Below, in pieces: positions 18,841-26,874 of a stretch of 45,121 nucleotides of DNA. Both the position numbers and the translations under genes were made by a program. The stretch lies in NCBI GenBank assembly GCA_021732405.1, contig JAKFVB010000016.1, positions 1-45,121 of the forward strand, read 5' to 3'. Each line of letters starts with the position of its first letter. The first letter of the stretch is position 1. The notes below the pieces were generated by a model, which was not told the origin of the DNA, searched no databases, and worked only from the letters and a program-made list of their open reading frames with translations. The stretch comes from Methylotenera sp. (lineage in GTDB: Bacteria > Pseudomonadota > Gammaproteobacteria > Burkholderiales > Methylophilaceae).

Positions 18841-20036
18841 GCACTTAACACCTTTTTATGGGCGAATTTAAGTAGTTTATTTTGCGCAAACTGTCTGGCT
18901 TCTGCGTCAATATCTTGTAACTGTTCTAAAGATGAAACAGGCTCAGACTGGATTGAATTGAGACTTTTTTCAATCAAAATAGGGATACTTAAAAAATGGA
19001 TGCGATTATTTAAGAACGCCTCTACAGCCACCTCGTTGACGGCATTCAATATGGCTGGCGCAGTGCCACCCACATTTAGCGCATCGTAAGCCAATTGCAA
19101 ACAAGGAAAACGTTTAGTGTCTGGTGCTTCAAATTCTAATTTTGCGATTTCTAACAGGTTAAGTGAGGCCACGCCTGATTCAATGCGATTTGGATAAGCC
19201 AGCGCATAAGCAATCGGTGTGCGCATATCAGGGTTACCAAGCTGCGCCAGCACACTGCCGTCAATATATTCCACCATCGAATGAATCACACTTTGCGGAT
19301 GCACAACAACGTCTATTTGCTCGGGCTTGGCATTAAATAGCCAATGTGCCTCAATGACTTCTAAGCCTTTATTCATCAAAGTAGCGGAATCAATGGTGAT
19401 TTTGGCACCCATTACCCAGTTAGGATGTTTCAGTGCCAATGCAGGAGTAACCGCTTCTAGCTGTGTTTGTGTGTAGCACCTGAATGGGCCGCCCGATGCT
19501 GTCAACAGAATCCTACGAATGCCGCTGTCACTTAAATGACTTAATTGCTGCGGTGGCATAACTTGGAATATCGCGTTGTGCTCGCTATCAATCGGCAGCA
19601 ATGTAGCGCCCCCTGCTTTCACCGCTTGCATAAACAAGCTACCTGCCATAACTAAGGTTTCTTTATTGGCCAATAAAATGCGTTTGCCTGCATGTGCCGC
19701 AGCCATTGCAGGTTTTAAGCCAGCTGCGCCTACAATAGCCGCCATGACAATATCTACTTCAGCATCGCTTGAGACTTGCTCTAAGCCTGCCATACCTGAA
19801 ATAACAGTTGTGCGGCTACCCGCAGCTTTTAACTTAACACTTAAATCTAGTGAAGATTTTTCATTGAGTAGCACTGCAATTTTTGGTTTAAATTGCAAAC
19901 ATTGCTTTACCATCACATCGACATTTGAGTTAGCCGCAAGCGCATAGACTTCATACAAATCTGCGTGCCGCTCAATCACATCCAGCGTTTGTAAGCCAAT
20001 GGTGCCTGTACTACCTAAAATAGTGATTTTTTGCAA
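18837..20036 (-). CDS. dxr: 1-deoxy-D-xylulose 5-phosphate reductoisomerase
   Basis: Second step of the MEP isoprenoid pathway, making 2-C-methylerythritol 4-phosphate with NADPH. The NADPH loop GSTGTIG is right at the N-terminus. Metal and substrate motifs include [19 protein letters not shown] and [26 protein letters not shown] split across the catalytic domain. Start choice: an ATG at 20069 would add 11 residues and overlap cdsA by 32 nt. A TTG at 20036, one base after the cdsA stop, gives [11 protein letters not shown], the same spacing as E. coli Dxr (MKQLTILGSTG), so I prefer it. Neither has a clear Shine-Dalgarno. Length is then 399. Confidence 0.95.
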   Translation of the reverse strand: MQKITILGSTGTIGLQTLDVIERHADLYEVYALAANSNVDVMVKQCLQFKPKIAVLLNEKSSLDLSVKLKAAGSRTTVISGMAGLEQVSSDAEVDIVMAAIVGAAGLKPAMAAAHAGKRILLANKETLVMAGSLFMQAVKAGGATLLPIDSEHNAIFQVMPPQQLSHLSDSGIRRILLTASGGPFRCYTQTQLEAVTPALALKHPNWVMGAKITIDSATLMNKGLEVIEAHWLFNAKPEQIDVVVHPQSVIHSMVEYIDGSVLAQLGNPDMRTPIAYALAYPNRIESGVASLNLLEIAKLEFEAPDTKRFPCLQLAYDALNVGGTAPAILNAVNEVAVEAFLNNRIHFLSIPILIEKSLNSIQSEPVSSLEQLQDIDAEARQFAQNKLLKFAHKKVLSA

Positions 20037-20037
20037 T

Positions 20038-20865
20038 TTAAACAATCGAATTGAAATAGGAGTAGGCATAAATCATGAGTATGGCAATTGGTAGGCTAGG
20101 AATAATGCCGTCAACGCGATCTAAAACGCCCCCATGCCCAGGCAATAGGTTGCCGCTATCTTTAAGATTAGCCTGTCGCTTCATCATTGATTCAAATAAA
20201 TCACCCACCACACCCAAGCCAGTGATTACCCACAAAGCGGGAAAAACGGCTAGCTGATGAAAACCAACGCCATCATTAAAATATAAAATTGCGCCAAAAA
20301 ATGTAACGGCAACTAATGCGCCAGCAACGCCTTCCCATGTTTTTCCTGGGCTAATATTAGGCGCTAATTTATGCTTACCGAAATTTTTACCAGCAAAATA
20401 GGCTGCACTGTCTGCAATCCAAATGGTCGCCAGCAAAACTAATAGTAACCATGGATCTGCGCTTTTAGCACAAATTAAAGCCAACCAGAGCGAAGCTATT
20501 AGCAGAAAACCCAGCGTAGCCATCAATACCTTATTACTGACCATGCGCTTTGTTTTCATCCAGACAGGTACTAAGAACAACCAAAAAACAGAAACAACGG
20601 CAAATAAAATGAGCGATTTGAAAAAGAATAAATGAAAACCAAATTGTTGCAAAAAATAAATAGTGATTAAGCCCGCAATCGCTGAAATCAGCATGTAAAG
20701 TTTATTTTGTGCTCCACTTAAGTGAATCATACCACCCCATTCATATAAGGCTAACAAGCAGAAAAGCAGCATTGAGTAAGCCCAGCTGATGGTGCTTAAA
20801 ATAAAAAGCGCAGGAATAAAGAAAATCGCCAGTAAGCTGGCAGTAATAATGCGGGTTTTGAGCAT
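20038..20865 (-). CDS. cdsA: Phosphatidate cytidylyltransferase CdsA
   Basis: Makes CDP-diacylglycerol, the branch-point for phospholipid head groups, in the inner membrane. The 275-residue protein is strongly hydrophobic with about eight predicted membrane helices. It carries the family signature near the C-terminus, with [11 protein letters not shown] and [19 protein letters not shown]. The motif SPGKTWEG (around 168) is also typical. It is 7 nt after uppS and next to dxr, the usual frr-uppS-cdsA-dxr order. Confidence 0.96.
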   Translation of the reverse strand: MLKTRIITASLLAIFFIPALFILSTISWAYSMLLFCLLALYEWGGMIHLSGAQNKLYMLISAIAGLITIYFLQQFGFHLFFFKSLILFAVVSVFWLFLVPVWMKTKRMVSNKVLMATLGFLLIASLWLALICAKSADPWLLLVLLATIWIADSAAYFAGKNFGKHKLAPNISPGKTWEGVAGALVAVTFFGAILYFNDGVGFHQLAVFPALWVITGLGVVGDLFESMMKRQANLKDSGNLLPGHGGVLDRVDGIIPSLPIAILMIYAYSYFNSIV

Positions 20866-20872
20866 AAATGCG

Positions 20873-21640
20873 CTACTTACCCGCCATTAGTTGCTCACTC
20901 GTGCGGCCAAAACGGCGCTCTCTTTTTTGATAAGAGCCAATCGCATCATTGAACGCTTTTGAATCGAAATCTGGCCAAAGCGTGTCGGTGAAATAAAATT
21001 CGGTATAAGCCAACTGCCAAAGTAAAAAGTTACTCACGCGCTTTTCGCCGCCTGTGCGAATAAACAAATCTGGCTCGCTGGCATAATGCATAGATAAATA
21101 AGGCGCAATATCTTCCTCTGTAAATGCGCTTTGTTTGGATGGCAGTGTCTTGACCATCAGATTTGTAGCCTGCAAAATATCCCATCGCCCACCGTAATTG
21201 GCCGCAATAGTTAATGTTAGGCCTGTATTCTGAGCAGTTAATTGCTCAGAGGCTTCAATTTGCGCCACCAGCTCAGCGTTAAAGCGTGTGCGGTCACCAA
21301 TTAAAATCAAGCGGATATTGTTGTCATGCAACTTAACTACTTCACGTTTGAGCGCATCCATAAACAGTCCCATTAAAAATGAGACTTCATCATCTGGCCT
21401 GCGCCAATTTTCACTGCTAAAGGCAAACAAAGTTAGAAATTTTACGTCCATCAGCGCACATTGTTTCACTAAATCTCGCACAATTTCTACGCCTCGCTTA
21501 TGACCAGCAACTCTTGGCAAAAAGCGTTTTCTGGCCCAACGACCATTACCATCCATAATCACAGCGATATGCTGCGGTATTTCAGACGATTCAGGAATGG
21601 ATTGTGTAGAACTCGCGGATGGTTTAAAAAAAAACTTCAA
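20873..21640 (-). CDS. uppS: Undecaprenyl diphosphate synthase UppS
   Basis: Adds isopentenyl units in cis to farnesyl diphosphate, giving the C55 carrier for peptidoglycan and O-antigen. The 255-residue protein shows IAVIMDGNGRWA with catalytic Asp30, AGHKRGVEIV, TLFAFSSENWRRP and the C-terminal DLFIRTGGEKRVSNFLLWQ. The start is a TTG at 21640 with AGGT ten or so bases upstream. The first 22 residues are poorly conserved, so the exact start is less certain than the identity. It uses products of the Dxr pathway encoded two genes on. Confidence 0.96.
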   Translation of the reverse strand: MKFFFKPSASSTQSIPESSEIPQHIAVIMDGNGRWARKRFLPRVAGHKRGVEIVRDLVKQCALMDVKFLTLFAFSSENWRRPDDEVSFLMGLFMDALKREVVKLHDNNIRLILIGDRTRFNAELVAQIEASEQLTAQNTGLTLTIAANYGGRWDILQATNLMVKTLPSKQSAFTEEDIAPYLSMHYASEPDLFIRTGGEKRVSNFLLWQLAYTEFYFTDTLWPDFDSKAFNDAIGSYQKRERRFGRTSEQLMAGK

Positions 21641-21678
21641 TGTGTAACCTTTATAATTGCAGCATTCATACTATTGAG

Positions 21679-22236
21679 CTAAACCGCCATCAAATCTGAT
21701 TCTTTAGCTTGCAACAATTTATCTACTTCAACAATCGCTTTATCCGTCATTTTCTGCACTTCATCTTGTGCACGGCGCTCATCATCTTCACCAATTTCTT
21801 TATCTTTTAATAGTTTTTTTAAAGCATCATTGGCATCACGACGCACATTGCGAATAGCCACTTTCGCGCCCTCACCTTCGGTACGCACAATCTTAGTCAA
21901 ATCACGACGGCGCTCTTCTGTGAGCATTGGCATTGGCACACGAATCAAATCGCCATTGGTTGCTGGGTTTAAACCCAAATCACAATCACGAATCGCTTTT
22001 TCAACTTTGCCAATCATGTTTTTTTCATACGGCTGTACGTTAATGGTACGTGCATCACCCAAATTGACGTTTGCTACTTGGTTAACCGAAACCATTGATC
22101 CGTAATACTCCACCATCACGTGATCCAGCAAACCAGTGTGTGCACGTCCTGTGCGTACTTTAGCCAAATCATTTTTAAGCGACTCTAATGATTTTTGCAT
22201 TTTTAAATCTGCGTTTTTTTTAATTTCTTCTAGCAT
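21679..22236 (-). CDS. frr: Ribosome recycling factor
   Basis: Splits the post-termination ribosome together with EF-G. Starting at ATG 22236 ([20 protein letters not shown]) the protein has 185 residues, the same length as E. coli RRF. GGAG sits 6 nt before this ATG. An upstream TTG at 22248 would place that ribosome site inside the gene and is rejected. Conserved [21 protein letters not shown] and [10 protein letters not shown]-type segments (here [14 protein letters not shown]) are visible. It lies between pyrH and uppS, the usual order. Confidence 0.97.
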   Translation of the reverse strand: MLEEIKKNADLKMQKSLESLKNDLAKVRTGRAHTGLLDHVMVEYYGSMVSVNQVANVNLGDARTINVQPYEKNMIGKVEKAIRDCDLGLNPATNGDLIRVPMPMLTEERRRDLTKIVRTEGEGAKVAIRNVRRDANDALKKLLKDKEIGEDDERRAQDEVQKMTDKAIVEVDKLLQAKESDLMAV

Positions 22237-22280
22237 GTGCTTCTCCAACTTTACTTTTTATTGATGCAAATAAAATAATT

Positions 22281-22997
22281 TTATGACACAACGACAAGCG
22301 TACCTTCGTTTTCACCCATCACGATGCGCTTCAAAGCATCTGCTTTAAAAATATTAAACACACCAATCGGCATTTTTTGATCACGACATAGCGTAAACGC
22401 AGTTGCATCCATCACTTTTAAGTCTTTCGTAATAGCCTCGTCAAATGTAACGGTTTCATATTGTGTTGCGCTAGGATCTTTTTTAGGGTCAGCGGTATAA
22501 ATTCCATCTACTTTTGTCGCTTTTAATACAATATCAGCATCAATTTCCATACCGCGCAAAGCAGCGGCTGTATCGGTAGTAAAAAATGGATTTCCCGTTC
22601 CTGCGCCAAAAATCACCACACGCCCTTTTTCTAAAGAACGTAAGGCTTTGGCACGCACATAAGGCTCTACAAACTCAATACTTAACGCGCTCTGCACGCG
22701 TGCTTCAACACCAATATGACGCATAGCATCCTGTAGCGCCAGCGCATTCATTACCGTGGCCAGCATGCCCATATAATCAGCCGTTGCTCTATCCATACCC
22801 TCTGCTGCAGGTGCTACGCCACGAAAAATATTACCTCCGCCAATGACCACACCTACTTCAACGCCTAAATCAACAATTTCTTTAATTTGCGCAACAATAT
22901 TATTAATGGTGGTGCGATTAATGCCGTAGGCATCATCACCCATTAATGCTTCGCCAGAAAGTTTAAGCAGTATGCGTTTATAGGCTGATTTTGCCAT
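22281..22997 (-). CDS. pyrH: Uridylate kinase
   Basis: Phosphorylates UMP to UDP in pyrimidine nucleotide synthesis. The 238-residue protein shows [14 protein letters not shown] at the N-terminus, [13 protein letters not shown] around residue 50, the UMP-site region [12 protein letters not shown], and [19 protein letters not shown]. The start at ATG 22997 has AGGG 6 nt upstream. It is preceded by the tsf terminator but lies in the same rpsB-tsf-pyrH-frr order seen across bacteria; some transcription presumably passes the terminator or starts in the 129-nt gap. Confidence 0.97.
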   Translation of the reverse strand: MAKSAYKRILLKLSGEALMGDDAYGINRTTINNIVAQIKEIVDLGVEVGVVIGGGNIFRGVAPAAEGMDRATADYMGMLATVMNALALQDAMRHIGVEARVQSALSIEFVEPYVRAKALRSLEKGRVVIFGAGTGNPFFTTDTAAALRGMEIDADIVLKATKVDGIYTADPKKDPSATQYETVTFDEAITKDLKVMDATAFTLCRDQKMPIGVFNIFKADALKRIVMGENEGTLVVVS

Positions 22998-23085
22998 GGT
23001 TTACCCTGTTTTAATATTTTGATTATTTAATCACAAACCCTGCGGTTTTACTAAGTTTTTAAGCCAATTCAGCTAAATTTTGACG

Positions 23086-23114
23086 AAAAAAAAGTGGGCA
23101 TTAACCCACTTTTT
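23086..23114 (-). terminator. Rho-independent terminator after tsf
   Basis: On the minus strand AAAAAGTGGG and CCCACTTTTT enclose a six-base loop and run into eight T residues, starting 12 nt after the tsf stop. The stem has five G-C-rich pairs plus A-T pairs. It should strongly reduce, though perhaps not abolish, read-through into pyrH. Confidence 0.85.
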
Positions 23115-23126
23115 CTTTAATGCATT

Positions 23127-24002
23127 TTAAACTTTAGCTGCTGCGGCAACTTCTGCTGCATAATCAACGACAACCTTTTCAATACCTTCGCCTACTGTAT
23201 ACATTGTGAACGATGCGACTGACGCACCTTTAGATTTCAATAGTTGTTCAATGGTTAACTTGTCATCTTTAACAAAAATTTGGCTTAGCAAAGTGACTTC
23301 TTTTAAGAATTTTTGTACTGTGCCGTCTGCAATTTTCTCTAACATCGCTTCTGGTTTACCGGCTTCTTTTGCCTTTTCAATCGCTACACGGCGCTCTGCT
23401 TCAATCAAGCTTGCATCAATACCAGAAGCATCCAATGATTTTGGTTTAGCTGCAGCAATATGCATCGCTAAATCTTTCGCTAAAGCATCGTCACCGCCAA
23501 CTAAGTCTACCAATACGCCAATTTTGCTTCCATGAATGTAGCTAGCCAATTTACCTTGTACAGTTGGGCGCACAAAACGACGTGGCGTGATGTTTTCACC
23601 GATTTTACCAACCAATTGCGCGCGCGTTTCTTCAACAGTTGCGCCACGCATAGGTAATTTAGCAACCGCTTCGATATCCGCAGCGTTGCTACTTGATACG
23701 ATTGTTGCCAATTCGCTAACGAATTTCAAAAAGTCTTCATTTTTTGCACAGAAGTCTGTTTCAGAGTTCACTTCAATCATCGCGCCTGATTTACCATCAG
23801 CAGAGATTGCAACGCCCACTGTACCTTCAGCAGCTACGCGGCCAGCCGCTTTGCTCGCTTTATTACCAAAACGTACACGCAAAATTTCTTCTGCACGCGT
23901 CATGTCGCCTTCTGCTTCAGTTAATGCTTTTTTGCAATCCATCATTGGCGCATCGGTGCGCTCACGTAATTCTTTTACCATGCTTGCGGTAATTTCAGCC
24001 AT
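23127..24002 (-). CDS. tsf: Translation elongation factor Ts
   Basis: Guanine-nucleotide exchange factor for EF-Tu. The 291-residue protein has the UBA-like N-terminal domain ([19 protein letters not shown]), the core motif [17 protein letters not shown] near residue 73, and the coiled-coil and C-terminal subdomains. AGGAG stands just upstream of the ATG. It follows rpsB across an 79-nt gap that itself contains a terminator-like hairpin, so expression relative to S2 may be set by partial termination. Confidence 0.97.
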   Translation of the reverse strand: MAEITASMVKELRERTDAPMMDCKKALTEAEGDMTRAEEILRVRFGNKASKAAGRVAAEGTVGVAISADGKSGAMIEVNSETDFCAKNEDFLKFVSELATIVSSSNAADIEAVAKLPMRGATVEETRAQLVGKIGENITPRRFVRPTVQGKLASYIHGSKIGVLVDLVGGDDALAKDLAMHIAAAKPKSLDASGIDASLIEAERRVAIEKAKEAGKPEAMLEKIADGTVQKFLKEVTLLSQIFVKDDKLTIEQLLKSKGASVASFTMYTVGEGIEKVVVDYAAEVAAAAKV

Positions 24003-24045
24003 TTTTAGCTCCTAAACTTAATTTTTAAAATATACTTTAAAATAG

Positions 24046-24070
24046 AAAAAGGGGCTATTCGCCCCTTTTT
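24046..24070 (-). terminator. Terminator/attenuator between rpsB and tsf
   Basis: AAAAAGGGGC and GCCCCTTTTT arms enclose GAATA (minus strand), a perfect ten-pair stem ending in five T residues, 11 nt after the rpsB stop. Because tsf follows in the same direction without an obvious promoter, this probably acts as a partial terminator that lowers tsf relative to rpsB. Confidence 0.8.
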
Positions 24071-24081
24071 ACTTAAATCGA

Positions 24082-24834
24082 TTATTCCGCAGTTGCAGCT
24101 TCAGCTGGCGCTTCTGTCGTTTCTTCTTTTGCAGATTTAACCATCTCAGTAATCGCATTTGCACGGCCTTCTAAAACCGCATCTGCCATGCCGCGTGCAT
24201 ACAAACGAATTGCACGTGAAGAGTCATCATTACCTGGAATCACGTAAGCAACGCCATCTGGTGAGTTGTTGGTATCCACAACGCCAATTACTGGAATGCC
24301 TAATTTAGCCGCTTCAGTAATCGCGCCACTTTCATGACCAACGTCGATGATGAAAATCGCGTCAGGCAAACCACCCATTTCTTTAATGCCGCCGATTGAA
24401 CGCTCCAATTTTTCGATTTCGCGCTTGTAACCTAAGGCTTCTTTTTTGCCAAACTTATCTAAGCTGCCATCTAAAAGCATCGCTTCAAAGTCATGCAGAC
24501 GCTTGATGGATTGTTTAACAGTTTTAAAGTTAGTTAACATACCACCTAACCAACGATGGTTCACATAAGCACAACCAGCACGTGCGGCTTCTTCTTTAAC
24601 GATATCGCGTGCTTGGCGTTTTGTGCCAACAAACAAGATGCGACCTTTGTTAGCCGCTAATGTACGTGTATATTTCATTGCCTCTTCGAATAGTGGCAAT
24701 GTTTTCTCAAGGTTAACAATATGAATTTTATTGCGATCACCAAAAATGTACTCAGCCATTTTCGGGTTCCAATAACGGGTTTGGTGGCCAAAGTGAACAC
24801 CGGCCTCAAGCATTTGACGCATAGTTACTGACAT
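24082..24834 (-). CDS. rpsB: 30S ribosomal protein S2
   Basis: Small-subunit protein S2, needed for S1 binding. From ATG 24834 ([24 protein letters not shown]) it has 250 residues, a normal size. GGAG lies 5 nt upstream. A longer frame from 24888 lacks a ribosome site and would begin inside the leader, so it is rejected. Diagnostic stretches include [33 protein letters not shown] and [12 protein letters not shown]. The C-terminal tail is acidic and alanine-rich. It has its own strong promoter (24976-25004) and an approximately 130-nt leader in which S2 autoregulation is possible by analogy, though I could not define a structure. Confidence 0.97.
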   Translation of the reverse strand: MSVTMRQMLEAGVHFGHQTRYWNPKMAEYIFGDRNKIHIVNLEKTLPLFEEAMKYTRTLAANKGRILFVGTKRQARDIVKEEAARAGCAYVNHRWLGGMLTNFKTVKQSIKRLHDFEAMLLDGSLDKFGKKEALGYKREIEKLERSIGGIKEMGGLPDAIFIIDVGHESGAITEAAKLGIPVIGVVDTNNSPDGVAYVIPGNDDSSRAIRLYARGMADAVLEGRANAITEMVKSAKEETTEAPAEAATAE

Positions 24835-24975
24835 AATTACTCCATGTAAAGGGTTAACATTACATTCATCCACAATATTTGAACTCAATTTGAAGTTTGT
24901 TCAAACACCCTGTACGGGACGATGCATTGATTTAAATTAAATTAATCAGCATAACTCACCAACTAAGTGATACGG

Positions 24976-25004
24976 ATTATAACAAAAATCAGACTGCTAT
25001 TCAA
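24976..25004 (-). promoter_or_regulatory. Sigma-70 promoter of rpsB
   Basis: Minus strand: TTGAAT (25004-24999), a 17-nt spacer, then TATAAT (24981-24976) preceded by TGT, giving an extended -10 (TGTTATAAT). This is one of the best promoter matches in the window. It lies between the glycosyltransferase stop and rpsB, leaving a leader of about 135 nt. Confidence 0.85.
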
Positions 25005-25058
25005 TTGCAAGCAACGATTATTAAATAAATTTCGAATATATAGTTATCTTGACATCTA

Positions 25059-25934
25059 TTAATAATCTTTAGCTGAAGTTGTTGGATATTTTACCTTTGG
25101 TCGAAAAAAAATACCTTCAAAAAGAGGAGGTATTGCACCTATTGGAAACTTACCGAGAAAAACCCCAGTAAGTATTTTGAAAAACCAGAGTAAAACTTTA
25201 ATTTCTTTTTTAATAATGCTATCTCCAGATAACCTAATAGTGGCAAATCTATTCCTAACAAATTTTTTATATCGACGAGGCGATTCCCACATATTAGCTG
25301 ATGGCAGCTGGTAGTGAATTACATGGCTTGTAATTACGCAATAACTAGTTCTTTGCCTAGCTATACGCGATGTAAACTCAAAATCTTCGTCATAAAAAAA
25401 ATATTCAGCAATTGGCAAACCATAATCAATAACAGCTTTAGAGGCAATAAGAGAACCCGGCCAGCAACCATACGATATAGTTACGCATTTGTCTTGAAGA
25501 ACAGTTTTATACCATTCATTTGCACCTTTTACTACAGGTGACATATAAACTTTATCGTCTTTATCATATATTACTGAACATAACATTCCTGTCTTGGTGC
25601 AGTCAAAATATGGGCAGCTAGTTAATTGCTCTAAGGAATTAAGTGCTGGAACAGCATCATCATCTGTAACCCAAACCCAATCATGGCCTTTTTCAATAGC
25701 CAACTCAATCCCTTTAGAAAACCCGCCAGCGCTACCTTTGTTATCCTGCACATATACATAGATTCCTTCTTGTAATTTTAACCATTCAAGACTAGCCATT
25801 GAGCCTCCTTGAAAAATAACAATAATTTCATCCGGCAATTTAGATTGATTTTGCAGGCTGTGGATTACTTTTTTTAGTTCTTCCTCCCTATTGAAAGTAA
25901 CAACTACAGCAGCAACTGATTGATAGTTATTCAT
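25059..25934 (-). CDS. Family 2 glycosyltransferase (GlfT-like)
   Basis: A GT-A fold sugar transferase, presumably adding a sugar to a surface glycan from a nucleotide-sugar donor at the cytoplasmic face. The 291-residue protein begins VAAVVVTFNREEELKKVIHSL. It has DNKGSAGGFSKGIELA (64-79), the metal-binding DDD (91-93 in VWVTDDDAVP), and a hydrophobic, membrane-associating segment near 245-270 (IKVLLWFFKILTGVFLGKF). The GGF pattern recalls galactofuranosyl/rhamnosyl transferases, but the sugar cannot be told. Two sampled 60-nt lines are near 32-35% GC, lower than neighbours. It is a single gene with no other glycan genes nearby, wedged between rpsB and map, suggesting acquisition. Confidence 0.85.
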   Translation of the reverse strand: MNNYQSVAAVVVTFNREEELKKVIHSLQNQSKLPDEIIVIFQGGSMASLEWLKLQEGIYVYVQDNKGSAGGFSKGIELAIEKGHDWVWVTDDDAVPALNSLEQLTSCPYFDCTKTGMLCSVIYDKDDKVYMSPVVKGANEWYKTVLQDKCVTISYGCWPGSLIASKAVIDYGLPIAEYFFYDEDFEFTSRIARQRTSYCVITSHVIHYQLPSANMWESPRRYKKFVRNRFATIRLSGDSIIKKEIKVLLWFFKILTGVFLGKFPIGAIPPLFEGIFFRPKVKYPTTSAKDY

Positions 25935-26062
25935 GTCTTGAGCCTAAGATTATTAATTTGACTTTAATTATATATGTGATTTCAATAGCCACAAGTGACC
26001 CAATAGGGTGCTACTCATACTTATGTTAAAATTAGTCATATCTAATCATACATTCATGACTT

Positions 26063-26854
26063 ATGAACATCACTATTCACAGCATTGACGACATTGCAAA
26101 AATGCGCATTGCAGGCAAACTAGCATCTGAGGTGCTTGATTACATAACACCTTTTGTTGTAAATGGTGTATCAACAGAAAAACTGGATCAGCTTTGTCAT
26201 GATTATATTGTGAATGTGCAACAAGCCATTCCAGCACCTCTAAATTATGCGCCAGATGGTCATACACCGTACCCTAAGTCCATTTGTACATCAGTGAATC
26301 ATGTTATTTGTCATGGCGTACCATCTGACAAAGTGCTGAAAAATGGCGACACCCTGAATATTGATATTACGGTGATTAAAAATGGTTACCATGGTGATAC
26401 ATCGCGCATGTTTCATGTGGGTGAAGTATCCATTCAAGCTAAGCGTTTGTCTGAGCTTACTTATCAAGCCATGTGGTTAGGCATCCACAAAGTGAAGCCT
26501 GAGGCGACCTTGGGTGATATTGGTTATGCAATTCAGAGTTTTGCTGAAAAAAATGGCTGTAGTGTTGTGCGCGAATTTTGTGGGCATGGCATCGGCAAGA
26601 AATTTCATGAGGATCCACAAATATTACACTATGGCAGACCTAACACAGGCCTAAAATTACGCGCTGGCATGATTTTTACCATAGAGCCTATGATTAATGC
26701 GGGTAAGCGCGACATTAAACAAATGCCAGACGGCTGGACAATTGTGACAAAAGATCGCAGTTTATCTGCGCAGTGGGAGCATACTGTTCTAGTAACTGAA
26801 ACAGGTTTTGAAGTGTTAACTTTATCTGCTGGTTCGCCTGCTGAGCCTAATTAA
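26063..26854 (+). CDS. map: Methionine aminopeptidase type I
   Basis: Removes the initiator methionine from nascent proteins. The 263-residue pita-bread-fold protein retains all five metal ligands: Asp101 (NIDITVI), Asp112 (HGDTSRMF), His175 (FCGHGIGKKFHE), Glu208 (TIEPMI) and Glu239 (QWEHTVLVTE). His83-type residue appears in VNHVICHGVP. It is divergent from the rpsB side, the arrangement known from other proteobacteria except that a glycosyltransferase gene now intervenes. No Shine-Dalgarno is obvious; TGTTAAAAT near 26033-26041 is a possible extended -10. glnD follows by 20 nt. Confidence 0.96.
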   Translation: MNITIHSIDDIAKMRIAGKLASEVLDYITPFVVNGVSTEKLDQLCHDYIVNVQQAIPAPLNYAPDGHTPYPKSICTSVNHVICHGVPSDKVLKNGDTLNIDITVIKNGYHGDTSRMFHVGEVSIQAKRLSELTYQAMWLGIHKVKPEATLGDIGYAIQSFAEKNGCSVVREFCGHGIGKKFHEDPQILHYGRPNTGLKLRAGMIFTIEPMINAGKRDIKQMPDGWTIVTKDRSLSAQWEHTVLVTETGFEVLTLSAGSPAEPN

Positions 26855-26874
26855 TAGCGAATGATTTATAGTTA

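Noticed and set aside
24835-24888. Upstream extension of rpsB
   Set aside because: It contains the Shine-Dalgarno used by the ATG at 24834 and encodes residues absent from S2 proteins.
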